Source of the DNA: Bacillota bacterium
Lineage (GTDB): Bacteria > Bacillota > Clostridia > Christensenellales > Christensenellaceae
Assembly (NCBI GenBank): GCA_023408315.1
Contig: JAEYKI010000029.1
Span: 62,001-126,000, forward strand
Direction of reading: 5' to 3'
Length of the DNA stretch: 64,000 nt
Numbering within the stretch: position 1 is the first letter of the stretch; every line of letters begins with the position of its first letter. Made by a program: the position numbers and the translations under genes. The notes beneath the pieces were generated by a model, which was not told the origin of the DNA, searched no databases, and saw nothing but the letters and a program-made list of their open reading frames with translations. Shown piece by piece: positions 8,264 through 16,433 of this stretch.

Positions 8264-9484
8264 ATGAAGAAATTTATAATGATCGCCATTGTTGCGGCAT
8301 TAATGGTCTCACTGCTGGCTTGCTCGGCAGCTCCCGCTGCTTCTTCGGCTCCGGCTTCGTCCGCTGCCGCTTCTGAATCGGCTGCCGCTTCTGAATCGGC
8401 TGCTCCGGCTTCATCTGAAGCTGCCGGCGAAGTAACCACGCTGAAAATCGGTATGTATGCCGATGGCGCGGACTCTTACTACCAGGTGCTGCATGACACC
8501 ATGCAGGCTTGTGCAGACGCTGATCCGACAACCAAATGGACAATCGACTATAAAGTTGGCCAGAACACAGCTGCAGAGCAGCTTCAGGCAGTTGAAAACT
8601 TTATTACCGCTAAATACGATGCTATCGTTGTAATTCAGAACTCTGTAGACACAACATCCGAATGTATCGCTAAAGCGAAAGCTGCCGGCATTCCTTACTT
8701 TGGAGCAGTTCACAGCTTTGATTCTGCCCCCAACGCTACAGACGCTGCTGGCGCCTGCGGTTATGACTTTGTGCTGGAAGGCAAACTGGTTGGCGAACAG
8801 GCTGTTAAAGCTGGCGCTAAAAAAGTGGTTATGATCGAAGGTCAGCTGGGCCAAGGCACTGCGGGCGCTCAGACAGAAGGTTTCCTGGCTGCTTATGAAG
8901 AAGCCGGCAAAAGCCTGGGCGGCGTTACCGCTAAAGATTTGGCTACCCAGAAAACAAACGTAAAACAGGATGGCAAACAGGACGTTACAGTAGTTGGCTG
9001 GGCTTCCGGCGGCTGGTTCGCTGATCCCGCTGCAAAAGCTATGTCCAACTTCATCACTTCGCTCGGACCCGATGGATTCGACACTGTGTATGCTGAAAAC
9101 AACCCGATGATGGAAGGCGTTCTGTCAGCTATCAAAGACGCTGGCCTGGATCCGGCCAAATACAACCTGTACTCTGCAAACGGCAGGGAAATTTCCTGGC
9201 AGTGGGTTAAAGACGGCGTGATTGATGCCGACGTTAACCAATCCGCAGCTTTGGAAGGCGATGTAATCTATCAGCAGGTTAAAGCTTACTTTACCGGTCA
9301 GTCTTACAAGAAATTTGTACAGCCTTACATGGTGGAATATGATGCCTCCAATGTTAACAGCGTTGCCCTGATTCCCTTCTCTGACTACAAAGTATACATG
9401 AGTGAAAGAGCTGAGAATAAGTTCGTACATGACATCACCGATGCCAAATTCCTTGAGAATGCGAACTACGGCAAAGCTTCCTAA
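8264..9484 (+). CDS. Sugar ABC transporter substrate-binding lipoprotein, copy 2
   Basis: The 406-residue lipoprotein has a lipobox LLAC (Cys20), a Ser/Ala/Glu-rich linker with an internal repeat (AAASESAAASES), and a type 1 sugar-binding domain beginning LKIGMYADGADSYYQV. It has its own promoter region and terminator, with AGGAGGAGG at 8248-8256. No ATPase or permease is attached. It most likely feeds the RbsA/RbsC-like transporter at 3835-6395, perhaps with a different sugar or at higher expression. Codon use is strongly biased (GCT, AAA, GGC) compared with copy 1, suggesting high expression. Confidence 0.9.
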   Translation: MKKFIMIAIVAALMVSLLACSAAPAASSAPASSAAASESAAASESAAPASSEAAGEVTTLKIGMYADGADSYYQVLHDTMQACADADPTTKWTIDYKVGQNTAAEQLQAVENFITAKYDAIVVIQNSVDTTSECIAKAKAAGIPYFGAVHSFDSAPNATDAAGACGYDFVLEGKLVGEQAVKAGAKKVVMIEGQLGQGTAGAQTEGFLAAYEEAGKSLGGVTAKDLATQKTNVKQDGKQDVTVVGWASGGWFADPAAKAMSNFITSLGPDGFDTVYAENNPMMEGVLSAIKDAGLDPAKYNLYSANGREISWQWVKDGVIDADVNQSAALEGDVIYQQVKAYFTGQSYKKFVQPYMVEYDASNVNSVALIPFSDYKVYMSERAENKFVHDITDAKFLENANYGKAS

Positions 9485-9544
9485 CAGGAAAATTTTAAAC
9501 ATGCCCAGGAAAATATATCTTGGGTAAAACAGACGCTAACGGAC

Positions 9545-9553
9545 AGGGATAAG
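9545..9553 (+). promoter_or_regulatory. Conserved 3'-UTR motif complementary to the 5' hairpin loop side
   Basis: AGGGATAAG lies just before the terminator of copy 2 and is the exact reverse complement of CTTATCCCT in the same gene's 5' hairpin. An identical motif stands at the same relative position after copy 3 (11462-11470). Confidence 0.5.
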
Positions 9554-9556
9554 AGA

Positions 9557-9590
9557 ATTACCACCCGCATTGCGGGTGGTAATTTTTTTT
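9557..9590 (+). terminator. Rho-independent terminator of binding protein 2
   Basis: ATTACCACCCGCA (9557-9569) pairs with TGCGGGTGGTAAT (9571-9583), followed by a run of T to about 9591. Confidence 0.92.
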
Positions 9591-9867
9591 TGCAAAGGCT
9601 TGGCAAATGAAATTCTGTGTATTATAATAATATTAAATGAAATAATATTTTTTTAAAGCAAAATCAGTTAATGGAAAACAAAAGGAGCTAGTTGTTAACT
9701 CTCGACAGCTATGTTATAATCATCGTGAATGATGAAGTATCCAAGGTTAGAGATATAAATTTATTGTAAATGTGTTTTATTATTTCCTTTATTTAATCGT
9801 ATACATAACTACGCAAAACAGAAAAGAATAAAAAAGAATGCATTCTTGTATGCATTAAGCATTGGGT

Positions 9868-10040
9868 CAATGAAATCGTATTCATTGAGAAAAAAGGATG
9901 CAGCCAAATAAATATTCTCTTGAATGAAATCGTATAAGTGAACTCTGCAGGTAAAAGATTATATAGAATGCTATGAATGAAATAGTATGCAGCTAAAAAT
10001 GCACCGTAAATGAAAACGTATACACCCGATAAAACAGTAT
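9868..10040 (+). repeat. Cluster of degenerate AATGAAATCGTAT repeats upstream of binding protein 3
   Basis: Copies start at 9869 (AATGAAATCGTAT), 9923 (identical), 9976 (AATGAAATAGTAT), 10009 (AATGAAAACGTAT) and 10028 (GATAAAACAGTAT). Spacings are 54, 53, 33 and 19 bp. The first copy lies in a wider dyad, CAATGAA...TTCATTG (9868-9887). AATGAAAT also occurs at about 9606 and 9636. The pattern suggests an array of regulator sites. Confidence 0.5.
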
Positions 10041-10110
10041 ATGCTGTCCGCTAAATAGTTTTCAGTCGATATATTTGCTTGCGGCTCAATGTGCCAAGAG
10101 CTTATATATA

Positions 10111-10134
10111 AACCACTTATCCCTTAAGTTGGTT
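10111..10134 (+). promoter_or_regulatory. Conserved 5'-terminal hairpin of binding protein 3 mRNA
   Basis: Identical over 24 bases to 8217-8240. TATATA ends at 10110, directly before it, so transcription would begin within or at the edge of the hairpin. CTTATCCCT (10116-10124) is complementary to AGGGATAAG at 11462-11470. Confidence 0.6.
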
Positions 10135-10157
10135 AGAAAATAGGAGGAGGATATAAA

Positions 10158-11405
10158 ATGAAGAAATTTCTTATGATCGCTATCGTTGCGGTGTTAACAG
10201 TTGCTCTGTTGGCTTGCTCATCTACAGCAACTCCGTCCGCTTCATCGGCAGCTCCGGCTTCGTCTGAAGCTGCTTCGGCTGCTCCCGCTTCGTCCGAAGC
10301 TGCTCCGGCTTCGTCTGAGGCAGGCGCTAAAGAGACCACGCTTAAGATTGGCATGTATGCCGACGGCGCAGACTCTTATTACCAGGCTATTAAAGACACC
10401 CTGCAGGCTTGCGCAGACGCTGATCCGACAACCAAATGGACAATTGATTATAAAGTTGGACAGAACACGGCTGCTGAACAACTGGCTGCAGTTGAAAACT
10501 TTATCACCGCCAAATATGATGCAATTGTTGTGATTCAGAACGGCGTTGAGACAACTTCCGAATGTATTGCGAAAGCAAAAGCTGCCGGCATTCCTTACTT
10601 TGGAGCGGCTCACAGCTTTGCAACCGCCGAGAATGCTACGGACGCCGCTGGCTCCTGCTGCTTTGATTTTGTATTGGAAGGCAAATATGCTGGCGAACAG
10701 GCTGCCAAAGCCGGCGCTAAAAAATTGGTTATGATCGAAGGTCAGCTGGGACAGGGCAGCGCGTCCGCGCAGACTCTTGGCTATCTGCTGGCTTACCAGG
10801 CTGCCGGCAAAAACATGGGCGGCGTAACCGCTAACGATATCGCTTCCCAGAAGAGCCAGGTGAAACAGGATGGCAAACAGGAAATTGAAGTAGTCGGCTG
10901 GGCTTCCGGCGGCTGGTTTGCTGATCCCGCTGCAAAAGCTATGGCAAACTTTATTACATCCCTTGGACCGGATGGATTTGACAGCGTTTATGCGCAGAAC
11001 GACCCGATGATGGAAGGCGTTTTGGCCGCTATGAAAGACGCCGGCCTGGATCCGTCCAAATACTTCCTGAGCGCTGGCAACGGAAGAGAAATTTCCTGGC
11101 AGTGGGTTAAAGACGGCGTGATTGATGCTGACGTTAACCAGTCCGCAGCTCTGGAAGGCGACGTTCTGTATCAGCAGATCAAAGGTTACTTCACTGGCAC
11201 GACTTACAGGAAGTACATTCATCCTTACCTGAACGCATATGACAGTTCCAACATCGCTACAATTGAAAGCTCCCTGGTACCGTTCACCGACACCAAAGCT
11301 TACATGGAAAAGAGAGCTGCCGGCAAGATCGTTTATGACATCAACGATCCTAAGTTCGTAGACATTGCGGACATGGGCAACACCAATCCGCCAGCTGCTT
11401 CCTAA
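10158..11405 (+). CDS. Sugar ABC transporter substrate-binding lipoprotein, copy 3
   Basis: The 415-residue lipoprotein is closely similar to copy 2: LLAC lipobox (Cys20), a linker built of repeated APASSEA units, and a type 1 sugar-binding domain (LKIGMYADGADSYY). AGGAGGAGG lies before the ATG. It carries the same 5' hairpin and 3' motif as copy 2 but a different upstream region rich in short repeats. Substitutions in the binding domain (for example SCCFDFVLEG versus ACGYDFVLEG in copy 2) could alter sugar choice. Codon use is biased as in copy 2. Confidence 0.9.
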   Translation: MKKFLMIAIVAVLTVALLACSSTATPSASSAAPASSEAASAAPASSEAAPASSEAGAKETTLKIGMYADGADSYYQAIKDTLQACADADPTTKWTIDYKVGQNTAAEQLAAVENFITAKYDAIVVIQNGVETTSECIAKAKAAGIPYFGAAHSFATAENATDAAGSCCFDFVLEGKYAGEQAAKAGAKKLVMIEGQLGQGSASAQTLGYLLAYQAAGKNMGGVTANDIASQKSQVKQDGKQEIEVVGWASGGWFADPAAKAMANFITSLGPDGFDSVYAQNDPMMEGVLAAMKDAGLDPSKYFLSAGNGREISWQWVKDGVIDADVNQSAALEGDVLYQQIKGYFTGTTYRKYIHPYLNAYDSSNIATIESSLVPFTDTKAYMEKRAAGKIVYDINDPKFVDIADMGNTNPPAAS

Positions 11406-11461
11406 TCAGGGAACACTGAAACCTGATCAGTATCAGGTATATGATTGAGTCGCTGACTAAT

Positions 11462-11470
11462 AGGGATAAG
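11462..11470 (+). promoter_or_regulatory. Conserved 3'-UTR motif of binding protein 3
   Basis: AGGGATAAG, identical to 9545-9553 and complementary to CTTATCCCT in the 5' hairpin of the same gene. Confidence 0.5.
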
Positions 11471-11476
11471 AATGCA

Positions 11477-11510
11477 AAAGAACCACCCGCTCTGGGTGGT
11501 TCTTTGTTAA
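11477..11510 (+). terminator. Terminator of binding protein 3
   Basis: AAAGAACCACCC (11477-11488) pairs with GGGTGGTTCTTT (11494-11505) around a 5-nt loop. The following GTTAAAATTT is a poor U-tract, but the stem itself ends in TTCTTTG. Confidence 0.75.
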
Positions 11511-11633
11511 AATTTCGTATTTTGAGCGAGGCGTTTTAAGCGAATAAAACACAGGGCTTTACAATGTTTTTTATTAACAAAAACAAATTTTTGTGATATT
11601 ATAAATAAAAAAAAGGTGTAAAATAATCTTAGA

Positions 11634-11867
11634 ATGCTGGATACGACCGAAATGATATTAAAACAGGCTCTTAATCAGGATTTGCCTGTAATTATCATAT
11701 ACAACGGCAGGGATGAAATAACGCAGAGGCGTATTTATATACGCGGAATGGACGAAGACTCTGTAACCGCATATTGTACTGTAAAGAAGGGTATCCGTAA
11801 GTTCAGAAGGGAAAACATATTGAGTGCCGCTCTGGCCGAAAGTGATAATAAACAGCTATTCACTTGA
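11634..11867 (+). CDS. Stand-alone WYL-like mini-protein
   Basis: This 77-residue soluble protein contains QRRIYIRGMDEDSVTAYC followed by KKGIRKFRRENIL. That resembles the core strand-turn-strand of WYL-type domains (aromatic/Ala-Tyr-Cys, then Gly-x-Arg-x-Phe-x-x-x-x-Ile), which bind nucleic acid or ligands. No DNA-binding part is attached. The start is not certain: the purine-rich AAAAGGTG is 16 nt before the ATG, longer than usual. It opens a set of genes leading to CdaA, so a regulatory role in that locus is possible but only inferred. Confidence 0.6.
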   Translation: MLDTTEMILKQALNQDLPVIIIYNGRDEITQRRIYIRGMDEDSVTAYCTVKKGIRKFRRENILSAALAESDNKQLFT

Positions 11868-11916
11868 TTTGTTTGACCAGCACCGTTTGCTTTCTTAGCT
11901 GAAAGGTGATACTAAT

Positions 11917-12117
11917 ATGGTCGCAAAAGAAATATACGTAAGCAGGTACAGAGCACTTGGAAAGAGGCTGGAGATAGAGCGCCTGCGTATCAGTGAGATG
12001 ATGAACGAAGATTTTAATAAGCCGCTGGATAAACACAAATTATCCCAGGACCAATTCCAGGATAAATGCAATAAACTGCTTCTGGAGTTAAACGAACTGG
12101 AGGATTTGTTGTTTTAG
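11917..12117 (+). CDS. Small coiled-coil protein of unknown function
   Basis: The 66-residue, charged, mostly alpha-helical protein contains the heptad-like stretches RALGKRLEIERLRI and KCNKLLLELNELEDLLF. GAAAGGTGAT lies before the ATG. I do not recognise the family. It sits 15 bp ahead of the PAS-SpoIIE phosphatase, so the two are probably co-expressed; a helical adaptor or partner-switch role would be a guess. Confidence 0.6.
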   Translation: MVAKEIYVSRYRALGKRLEIERLRISEMMNEDFNKPLDKHKLSQDQFQDKCNKLLLELNELEDLLF

Positions 12118-12132
12118 GAAAAGGAGTGCATC

Positions 12133-13221
12133 TTGGATACATTGCTTTCGGAATCGATTTATTTGACTCCTTTTATAAATGCAATGGGCGATATGGTTCG
12201 TGTGGTAACGGAAGAAGGCAGGGTATTATTTTCCAATACCGCATTTAAAAGAGAAATGGGAGAAAATCCCCAGGAGACCTGTTTTTCTGCCATTGGCATG
12301 GAACACAGATGCCCGAACTGCATGGCGAAGAACGTGCTGAAAAGTGGCCGTGTACACAAACAGGTGAGAAAAATAAAAAATAAAATATACAGCGTAACGG
12401 CTTCTCCGCTGTTTCGGTCTAGTGGTGAGCCTCTTGCGGTGATAGAGGCTTTCAGGGATATTACATACGATTTTGAGCTGAAGCAGGAGCTGCTGCGCTC
12501 TAATGATAAAATGCAAAAAGACCTGGAAATGGCCAGGAGTCTGCAGTCTTCTATGGTGCGGCAGGATTTCGAGTCTATCAGGGGCGTACATGTATCGGCC
12601 GGATTTTATCCCTGTGAAGCAATTGGCGGGGATATATACGACTGCTTTGAATCGGGTGGCAAGCTGATATTCTATGTATCGGATGTTGCCGGGCACGGTG
12701 TAATGCCTGCCATGCTGGCCGTGTTTGTCACCAGGACAATCCGCCAGATATGCGATATGGGCGAGCTCGCGCCGGACGGTATATTGAGCCGCTTGCAGCG
12801 CCAGTTTGAGGAACTGAATATTGATGAGAGCATATATATTACCGCTTTTATTGTGGTGATGGATGTGGCCTCCGGCAAATTTGCCTGCGCAAACGCGGCG
12901 CTCAGTGTTCCTCCTCTGCTGTTTGACCAGGGAAAGCTGACTGAGATTTTTATACCGTCGCGGCCCATCGGCAGATGGTTTGACAAACCTTGTTTTACCA
13001 GCAGCACCGGAGAGATTCATTCCGGCGGCAGGATTCTTTTATATACGGACGGTATATTTGGCGCAGACGGAAAAGACGGCGTAATGCGGAAAATCAGCAA
13101 ACTGTTTTCCAAGGCAGAATTTAACGGGCAGTCATTTATTCAGGATGTACGCAGCGGTTTAAAAAAAGGTATGAAGGACGACCTTACCCTGCTGGTCTGT
13201 GAAAAAACCGACAACGGTTAA
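12133..13221 (+). CDS. PAS-domain SpoIIE/RsbU-type PP2C serine phosphatase
   Basis: The 362-residue soluble protein has an N-terminal PAS domain (about 1-115) containing a Cys cluster (ETCF, then HRCPNCMAKN), a linking helix (about 118-145) and a SpoIIE-type PP2C domain (about 150-358). Metal-binding acidic residues are visible in AIGGDIYDCF, VSDVAGHGVMPA and DDLTLLVCE. Such enzymes dephosphorylate anti-sigma-factor antagonists in partner-switching pathways. AAAGGAG (12120-12126) fixes a TTG start at 12133. No STAS or anti-sigma gene is next to it; instead it is 22 bp before cdaA. The Cys-containing PAS suggests a metal or redox input. Confidence 0.85.
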   Translation: MDTLLSESIYLTPFINAMGDMVRVVTEEGRVLFSNTAFKREMGENPQETCFSAIGMEHRCPNCMAKNVLKSGRVHKQVRKIKNKIYSVTASPLFRSSGEPLAVIEAFRDITYDFELKQELLRSNDKMQKDLEMARSLQSSMVRQDFESIRGVHVSAGFYPCEAIGGDIYDCFESGGKLIFYVSDVAGHGVMPAMLAVFVTRTIRQICDMGELAPDGILSRLQRQFEELNIDESIYITAFIVVMDVASGKFACANAALSVPPLLFDQGKLTEIFIPSRPIGRWFDKPCFTSSTGEIHSGGRILLYTDGIFGADGKDGVMRKISKLFSKAEFNGQSFIQDVRSGLKKGMKDDLTLLVCEKTDNG

Positions 13222-13243
13222 ATAAATCGCAAGGAGTATCAAT

Positions 13244-14083
13244 TTGGCAGATTTCTTTTTACCATTTACTTCCGGAGCAATACAGTTTTCGTGGCGCGAT
13301 GTTGTGGACATCATCATCGTGGCCGTGATTGTGTATTCCCTTATCCGCATTACCAGCGGAACAAGGGCGCTTCAGGTTTTAAAAGGGCTTGGGATCATTC
13401 TGGCCATTGCACTTGTTTGTTCCATATTGAATTTGCCCACTGTAACGTGGATATTAAGCTGGCTGATTAACGCGGCCGCGGTGCTTCTTGTGATTTTATT
13501 TCAGCCGGAAATACGGCGCGCTTTGGAGAAGCTTGGCGGAGGAAAATTTTTTGGCATTCTGGTTGCCCCGCGCGAGGATTCCGACCGTATTGTGGATGAA
13601 CTGATGCGTGCGATTATTAACATGTCCAAACGCAAGGTGGGCGCTTTAATTGTATTTGAGCGCAAAACAGGCTTAAAGGATATTATTGAAACCGGTACGC
13701 TGATCAATGCGGAAATTGTATCCGAACTGATTGAAAATATTTTTTATCCCAATACGCCGCTGCATGATGGCGCCATGATTATAAAAGACGGAAAAATTAT
13801 GGCTGCTGGCTGTTTTTTGCCGCTTTCGGACAATAAACAGATTTCATCCGAGCTGGGTACGCGGCACAGGGCGGCGTTGGGCGTTTCCGAAGTTTCGGAC
13901 AGCTATACCATTGTTGTTTCCGAGGAAACCGGCGTGATCTCCTATATGTTTGACGGCATGCTTACGCGCTACCTGGATATACCCACTCTGCGGGATATTC
14001 TGGAGAGAATATTCATAAAAGCCGACAATACCGACAAACGGCCGCCTGCTTTTAAATTCAGGCGAAAGGTGGGCGTGAAATGA
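13244..14083 (+). CDS. cdaA: Diadenylate cyclase (c-di-AMP synthase)
   Basis: The 279-residue membrane-anchored DAC-domain protein makes c-di-AMP from two ATP. Three N-terminal membrane helices (about residues 15-90) precede the catalytic domain with the hallmark motifs DGA in LHDGAMII and RHR in GTRHRAALG. The start is TTG at 13244 behind AAGGAG. It overlaps cdaR by 4 bp (ATGA), the usual CdaA-CdaR pairing. In many Firmicutes glmM follows, but here the next gene is unrelated, and a PP2C phosphatase is upstream. Confidence 0.95.
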   Translation: MADFFLPFTSGAIQFSWRDVVDIIIVAVIVYSLIRITSGTRALQVLKGLGIILAIALVCSILNLPTVTWILSWLINAAAVLLVILFQPEIRRALEKLGGGKFFGILVAPREDSDRIVDELMRAIINMSKRKVGALIVFERKTGLKDIIETGTLINAEIVSELIENIFYPNTPLHDGAMIIKDGKIMAAGCFLPLSDNKQISSELGTRHRAALGVSEVSDSYTIVVSEETGVISYMFDGMLTRYLDIPTLRDILERIFIKADNTDKRPPAFKFRRKVGVK

Positions 14084-15333
14084 AGATGCTTTGGAAGGCT
14101 TTGCTTGGGCTAGTTAAAAACAATTTCTGGATGAAGATAGCCGCGCTTGGGATTGCCGCTGTTCTTTGGTTTTTTGTAATTTCCGAGACCAACCCGCCCC
14201 GCGTCAAGGAATTTCATACCCTGCCCGTTACGTTTACAAATGTGGAAACCTTAAAAAGCAAGGGGCTGACCTCTCTGCAGGATTTAAGCCAGTTGATAGA
14301 ATCTGCAACCGCAACCGTTGTAGCCTCTACCGACCAGCTTAAGTATTTGAAGAGCGACAATATCACGCTTACGGTGGATCTCTCCGGCATATCCGCGCCG
14401 GGAGAATATAAAATACCCATTAGAGGCGGGATTACGCAGGGAAATGTTACGGCGGTGGACCCGGCAAATATAACCGTGGACATAGAGAACATTGTGACCG
14501 CCGAATTGCCGGTGGATGTGCAGCTTGTGGGAAGCAAAACGGCGGGAGTGTATTATGGTGAGCCGAAACTGAATAAAAGTACCGTGCAGGTAGCGGGCGC
14601 GCGCTCCAAGCTGGAAAAGTATGCAAAAGCGGTTTGCTATGTTGATTTGAAAGATTTGACGGAACCTGTTACCGAGAGCAGAAGCGTGCAGATATTGGAC
14701 GCTGCCGGAAACAGCGTGCAGGATACGGATATAGAAGGCGGAATGCCTTCCGTAATTGTTTCCATAGACGTATATCCCAAAAAGGAAGTCCCCATAGACA
14801 CGCAGGAAGTAATCGGCTCTATTACCGGGGTGGCGGAAGGTTATCAGATAGACGGCATTGTGCTGGACCCCGCTACTGTAGAGGTTGCCGGGCCTTCCGA
14901 AGTTCTGGATAAGATTACAAAGGTGAGCCTGGAGAAGATCGCGTTGAGCAATGCTTCGGTGGATTCTTCCATGCAGTGCGCCGTTGTGGTTCCCCAGGGC
15001 GTGGTGGTATGCCAGCCCGCGCAGGTTGCGGCAACCGTACAAATATCTATGATCGTGCAGAGCAAAACGTACCAGGCGGTAGACGTGCGGGTAAAAAACC
15101 TGCCCGCCGGTTTTAAATATACGCTGACGCCCGAGGCGATAGACGTTACGGTAACGGGCAGCCAGAAGGCAATGGAGGCCGTAAGCGCTTCAAAAATTGT
15201 TCCTTTTGTGGATTTGTCCGGCCTTGGCGCAGGAACGCAGAATGTGCCTGTACAGTTTGAGAATGAGCCGGATATAGGCGCTGTTCTTTCCCCTGTTACC
15301 AGCACGATATCCGTAAAGCTGGAAAAGAGGTAG
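14080..15333 (+). CDS. cdaR: YbbR-domain regulator of diadenylate cyclase
   Basis: The 417-residue protein has an N-terminal membrane anchor (about residues 17-35, IAALGIAAVLWFFVI) and a long extracellular part made of repeated YbbR-like beta domains of about 85 residues. In other Firmicutes CdaR binds CdaA in the membrane and modulates c-di-AMP output. Translation is coupled to cdaA through the ATGA overlap. Confidence 0.92.
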   Translation: MKMLWKALLGLVKNNFWMKIAALGIAAVLWFFVISETNPPRVKEFHTLPVTFTNVETLKSKGLTSLQDLSQLIESATATVVASTDQLKYLKSDNITLTVDLSGISAPGEYKIPIRGGITQGNVTAVDPANITVDIENIVTAELPVDVQLVGSKTAGVYYGEPKLNKSTVQVAGARSKLEKYAKAVCYVDLKDLTEPVTESRSVQILDAAGNSVQDTDIEGGMPSVIVSIDVYPKKEVPIDTQEVIGSITGVAEGYQIDGIVLDPATVEVAGPSEVLDKITKVSLEKIALSNASVDSSMQCAVVVPQGVVVCQPAQVAATVQISMIVQSKTYQAVDVRVKNLPAGFKYTLTPEAIDVTVTGSQKAMEAVSASKIVPFVDLSGLGAGTQNVPVQFENEPDIGAVLSPVTSTISVKLEKR

Positions 15334-15440
15334 GGAGCGGCTTGTGTTTGAAATAAATATATATAAACCAAAGGCAATCCGGGTTTGCAACCATTGTTTT
15401 TGGTTTATTTCTTTGACGCAAAAGTTAAAAAGGAGTACAA

Positions 15441-16109
15441 ATGGCAAAATGCTTTATTCTGGCGGGAAACTATGGAAGCGGCAAAACGGAAATTGCGCTT
15501 AACATGTCTCTTGCTTTTTCTGAAAAAGGGAAAACCGTGCTGGCCGATATGGATATAGTGAATCCGTATTTCCGTTCTGCCGAACACGGGGGACTGCTGG
15601 AAGAGCACGGCGTCCGGCTGATTGCTCCCACCTATGCGAACACGCTGGTGGATGTTCCGGCGATCAGCGCGGAGGTCTTTGCGGCCTTTTCATATGATTA
15701 CGCGGTGTTTGACGCGGGCGGCGATCCGGTTGGAACCAGCGTGCTGGGCAGCATTTCCGGACATTTTAAAAACCAGGAAACGCAGTTTTATTATGTGGTG
15801 AACGCCAGGCGGCCCCTGCAGAAAACCGCGGAACAGGTGGTCTTAATGCTGGAGTTGATTCGGGCAAAGGCCAGAATGCCCATCACCGGGTTGATCAACA
15901 ACACCAACCTTGCCAGGGAAACGGTGGTGGACGACCTGCTTTTTGGCCGGGAGGTATGCCTGGAAGTGAGCCAAAAGACGGGCATCCCCATAGCGTACAC
16001 CAGCGGGGAGAAGCGCGTGCTGGAAGAATACGCCGCAAAAACCGGCGAGGAATCCCTGCTGGAACTTAACATATATACCCGGCCAAACTGGCTGGACAGC
16101 ACGGTTTGA
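15441..16109 (+). CDS. ParA/MinD/CobQ-like P-loop ATPase linked to the 2-oxoacid oxidoreductase
   Basis: This 222-residue soluble ATPase has Walker A GNYGSGKTEIAL near the N-terminus and the SIMIBI-type segment ADMDIVNPYFRSAE. A central FDAGGDPVGTSVLGSI and the nucleotide-base region LINNTNL follow. It resembles MinD/CobQ-type nucleotide-binding proteins found beside kor/vor operons. Possible roles are cofactor or Fe-S assembly, or regulation; none is shown by the sequence. It lies 97 bp ahead of the ferredoxin subunit gene on the same strand. Confidence 0.75.
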   Translation: MAKCFILAGNYGSGKTEIALNMSLAFSEKGKTVLADMDIVNPYFRSAEHGGLLEEHGVRLIAPTYANTLVDVPAISAEVFAAFSYDYAVFDAGGDPVGTSVLGSISGHFKNQETQFYYVVNARRPLQKTAEQVVLMLELIRAKARMPITGLINNTNLARETVVDDLLFGREVCLEVSQKTGIPIAYTSGEKRVLEEYAAKTGEESLLELNIYTRPNWLDSTV

Positions 16110-16206
16110 CCCATGCGCTGAAAGCCTCTAATATTGACGAATTTCCGATAAAGTGATAATGTAAATGAATGTACAATTCAAATAACGCTGGAAGGTGTGA
16201 CCAAAA

Positions 16207-16413
16207 ATGTCCAAAGTAGAAATTAGCGAAGACACCTGCAAGGGATGCGGCATGTGCGTTGCGGCCTGCCCCAAAAAAATTCTGGTGATCTCCAAATCCA
16301 AAATTAATAAAAAAGGATACCACGTGGCTGAAATGACGGACATGGGAGCCTGCATTGGCTGCATGGCCTGTGCCACCATGTGCCCGGATGTTGCGATTGA
16401 AGTGGAAAAATAA
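16207..16413 (+). CDS. Ferredoxin (delta) subunit of 2-oxoacid:ferredoxin oxidoreductase
   Basis: The 68-residue ferredoxin binds two [4Fe-4S] clusters through CKGCGMCVAACP and CIGCMACATMCP. GGAAGGTG precedes the ATG. As first gene of the order delta-alpha-beta-gamma it passes electrons from the TPP centre to external ferredoxin. Confidence 0.93.
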   Translation: MSKVEISEDTCKGCGMCVAACPKKILVISKSKINKKGYHVAEMTDMGACIGCMACATMCPDVAIEVEK

Positions 16414-16433
16414 TTGAAAACAGGTGATAGAGT

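Larger units (their letters stand above)
9485..10157 (+). other. 673-bp gene-free stretch between binding-protein genes 2 and 3
   Basis: No supported ORF. In order it holds the AGGGATAAG 3'-UTR motif (9545-9553), a terminator (9557-9590), an AT-rich segment, a cluster of degenerate AATGAAATCGTAT repeats (9868-10040), a TATATA -10-like sequence and the conserved 5' hairpin (10111-10134). Confidence 0.65.

Noticed and set aside
9868..10040. CRISPR array
   Set aside because: Repeats are short (13 bp), degenerate and unevenly spaced; no cas gene is present.
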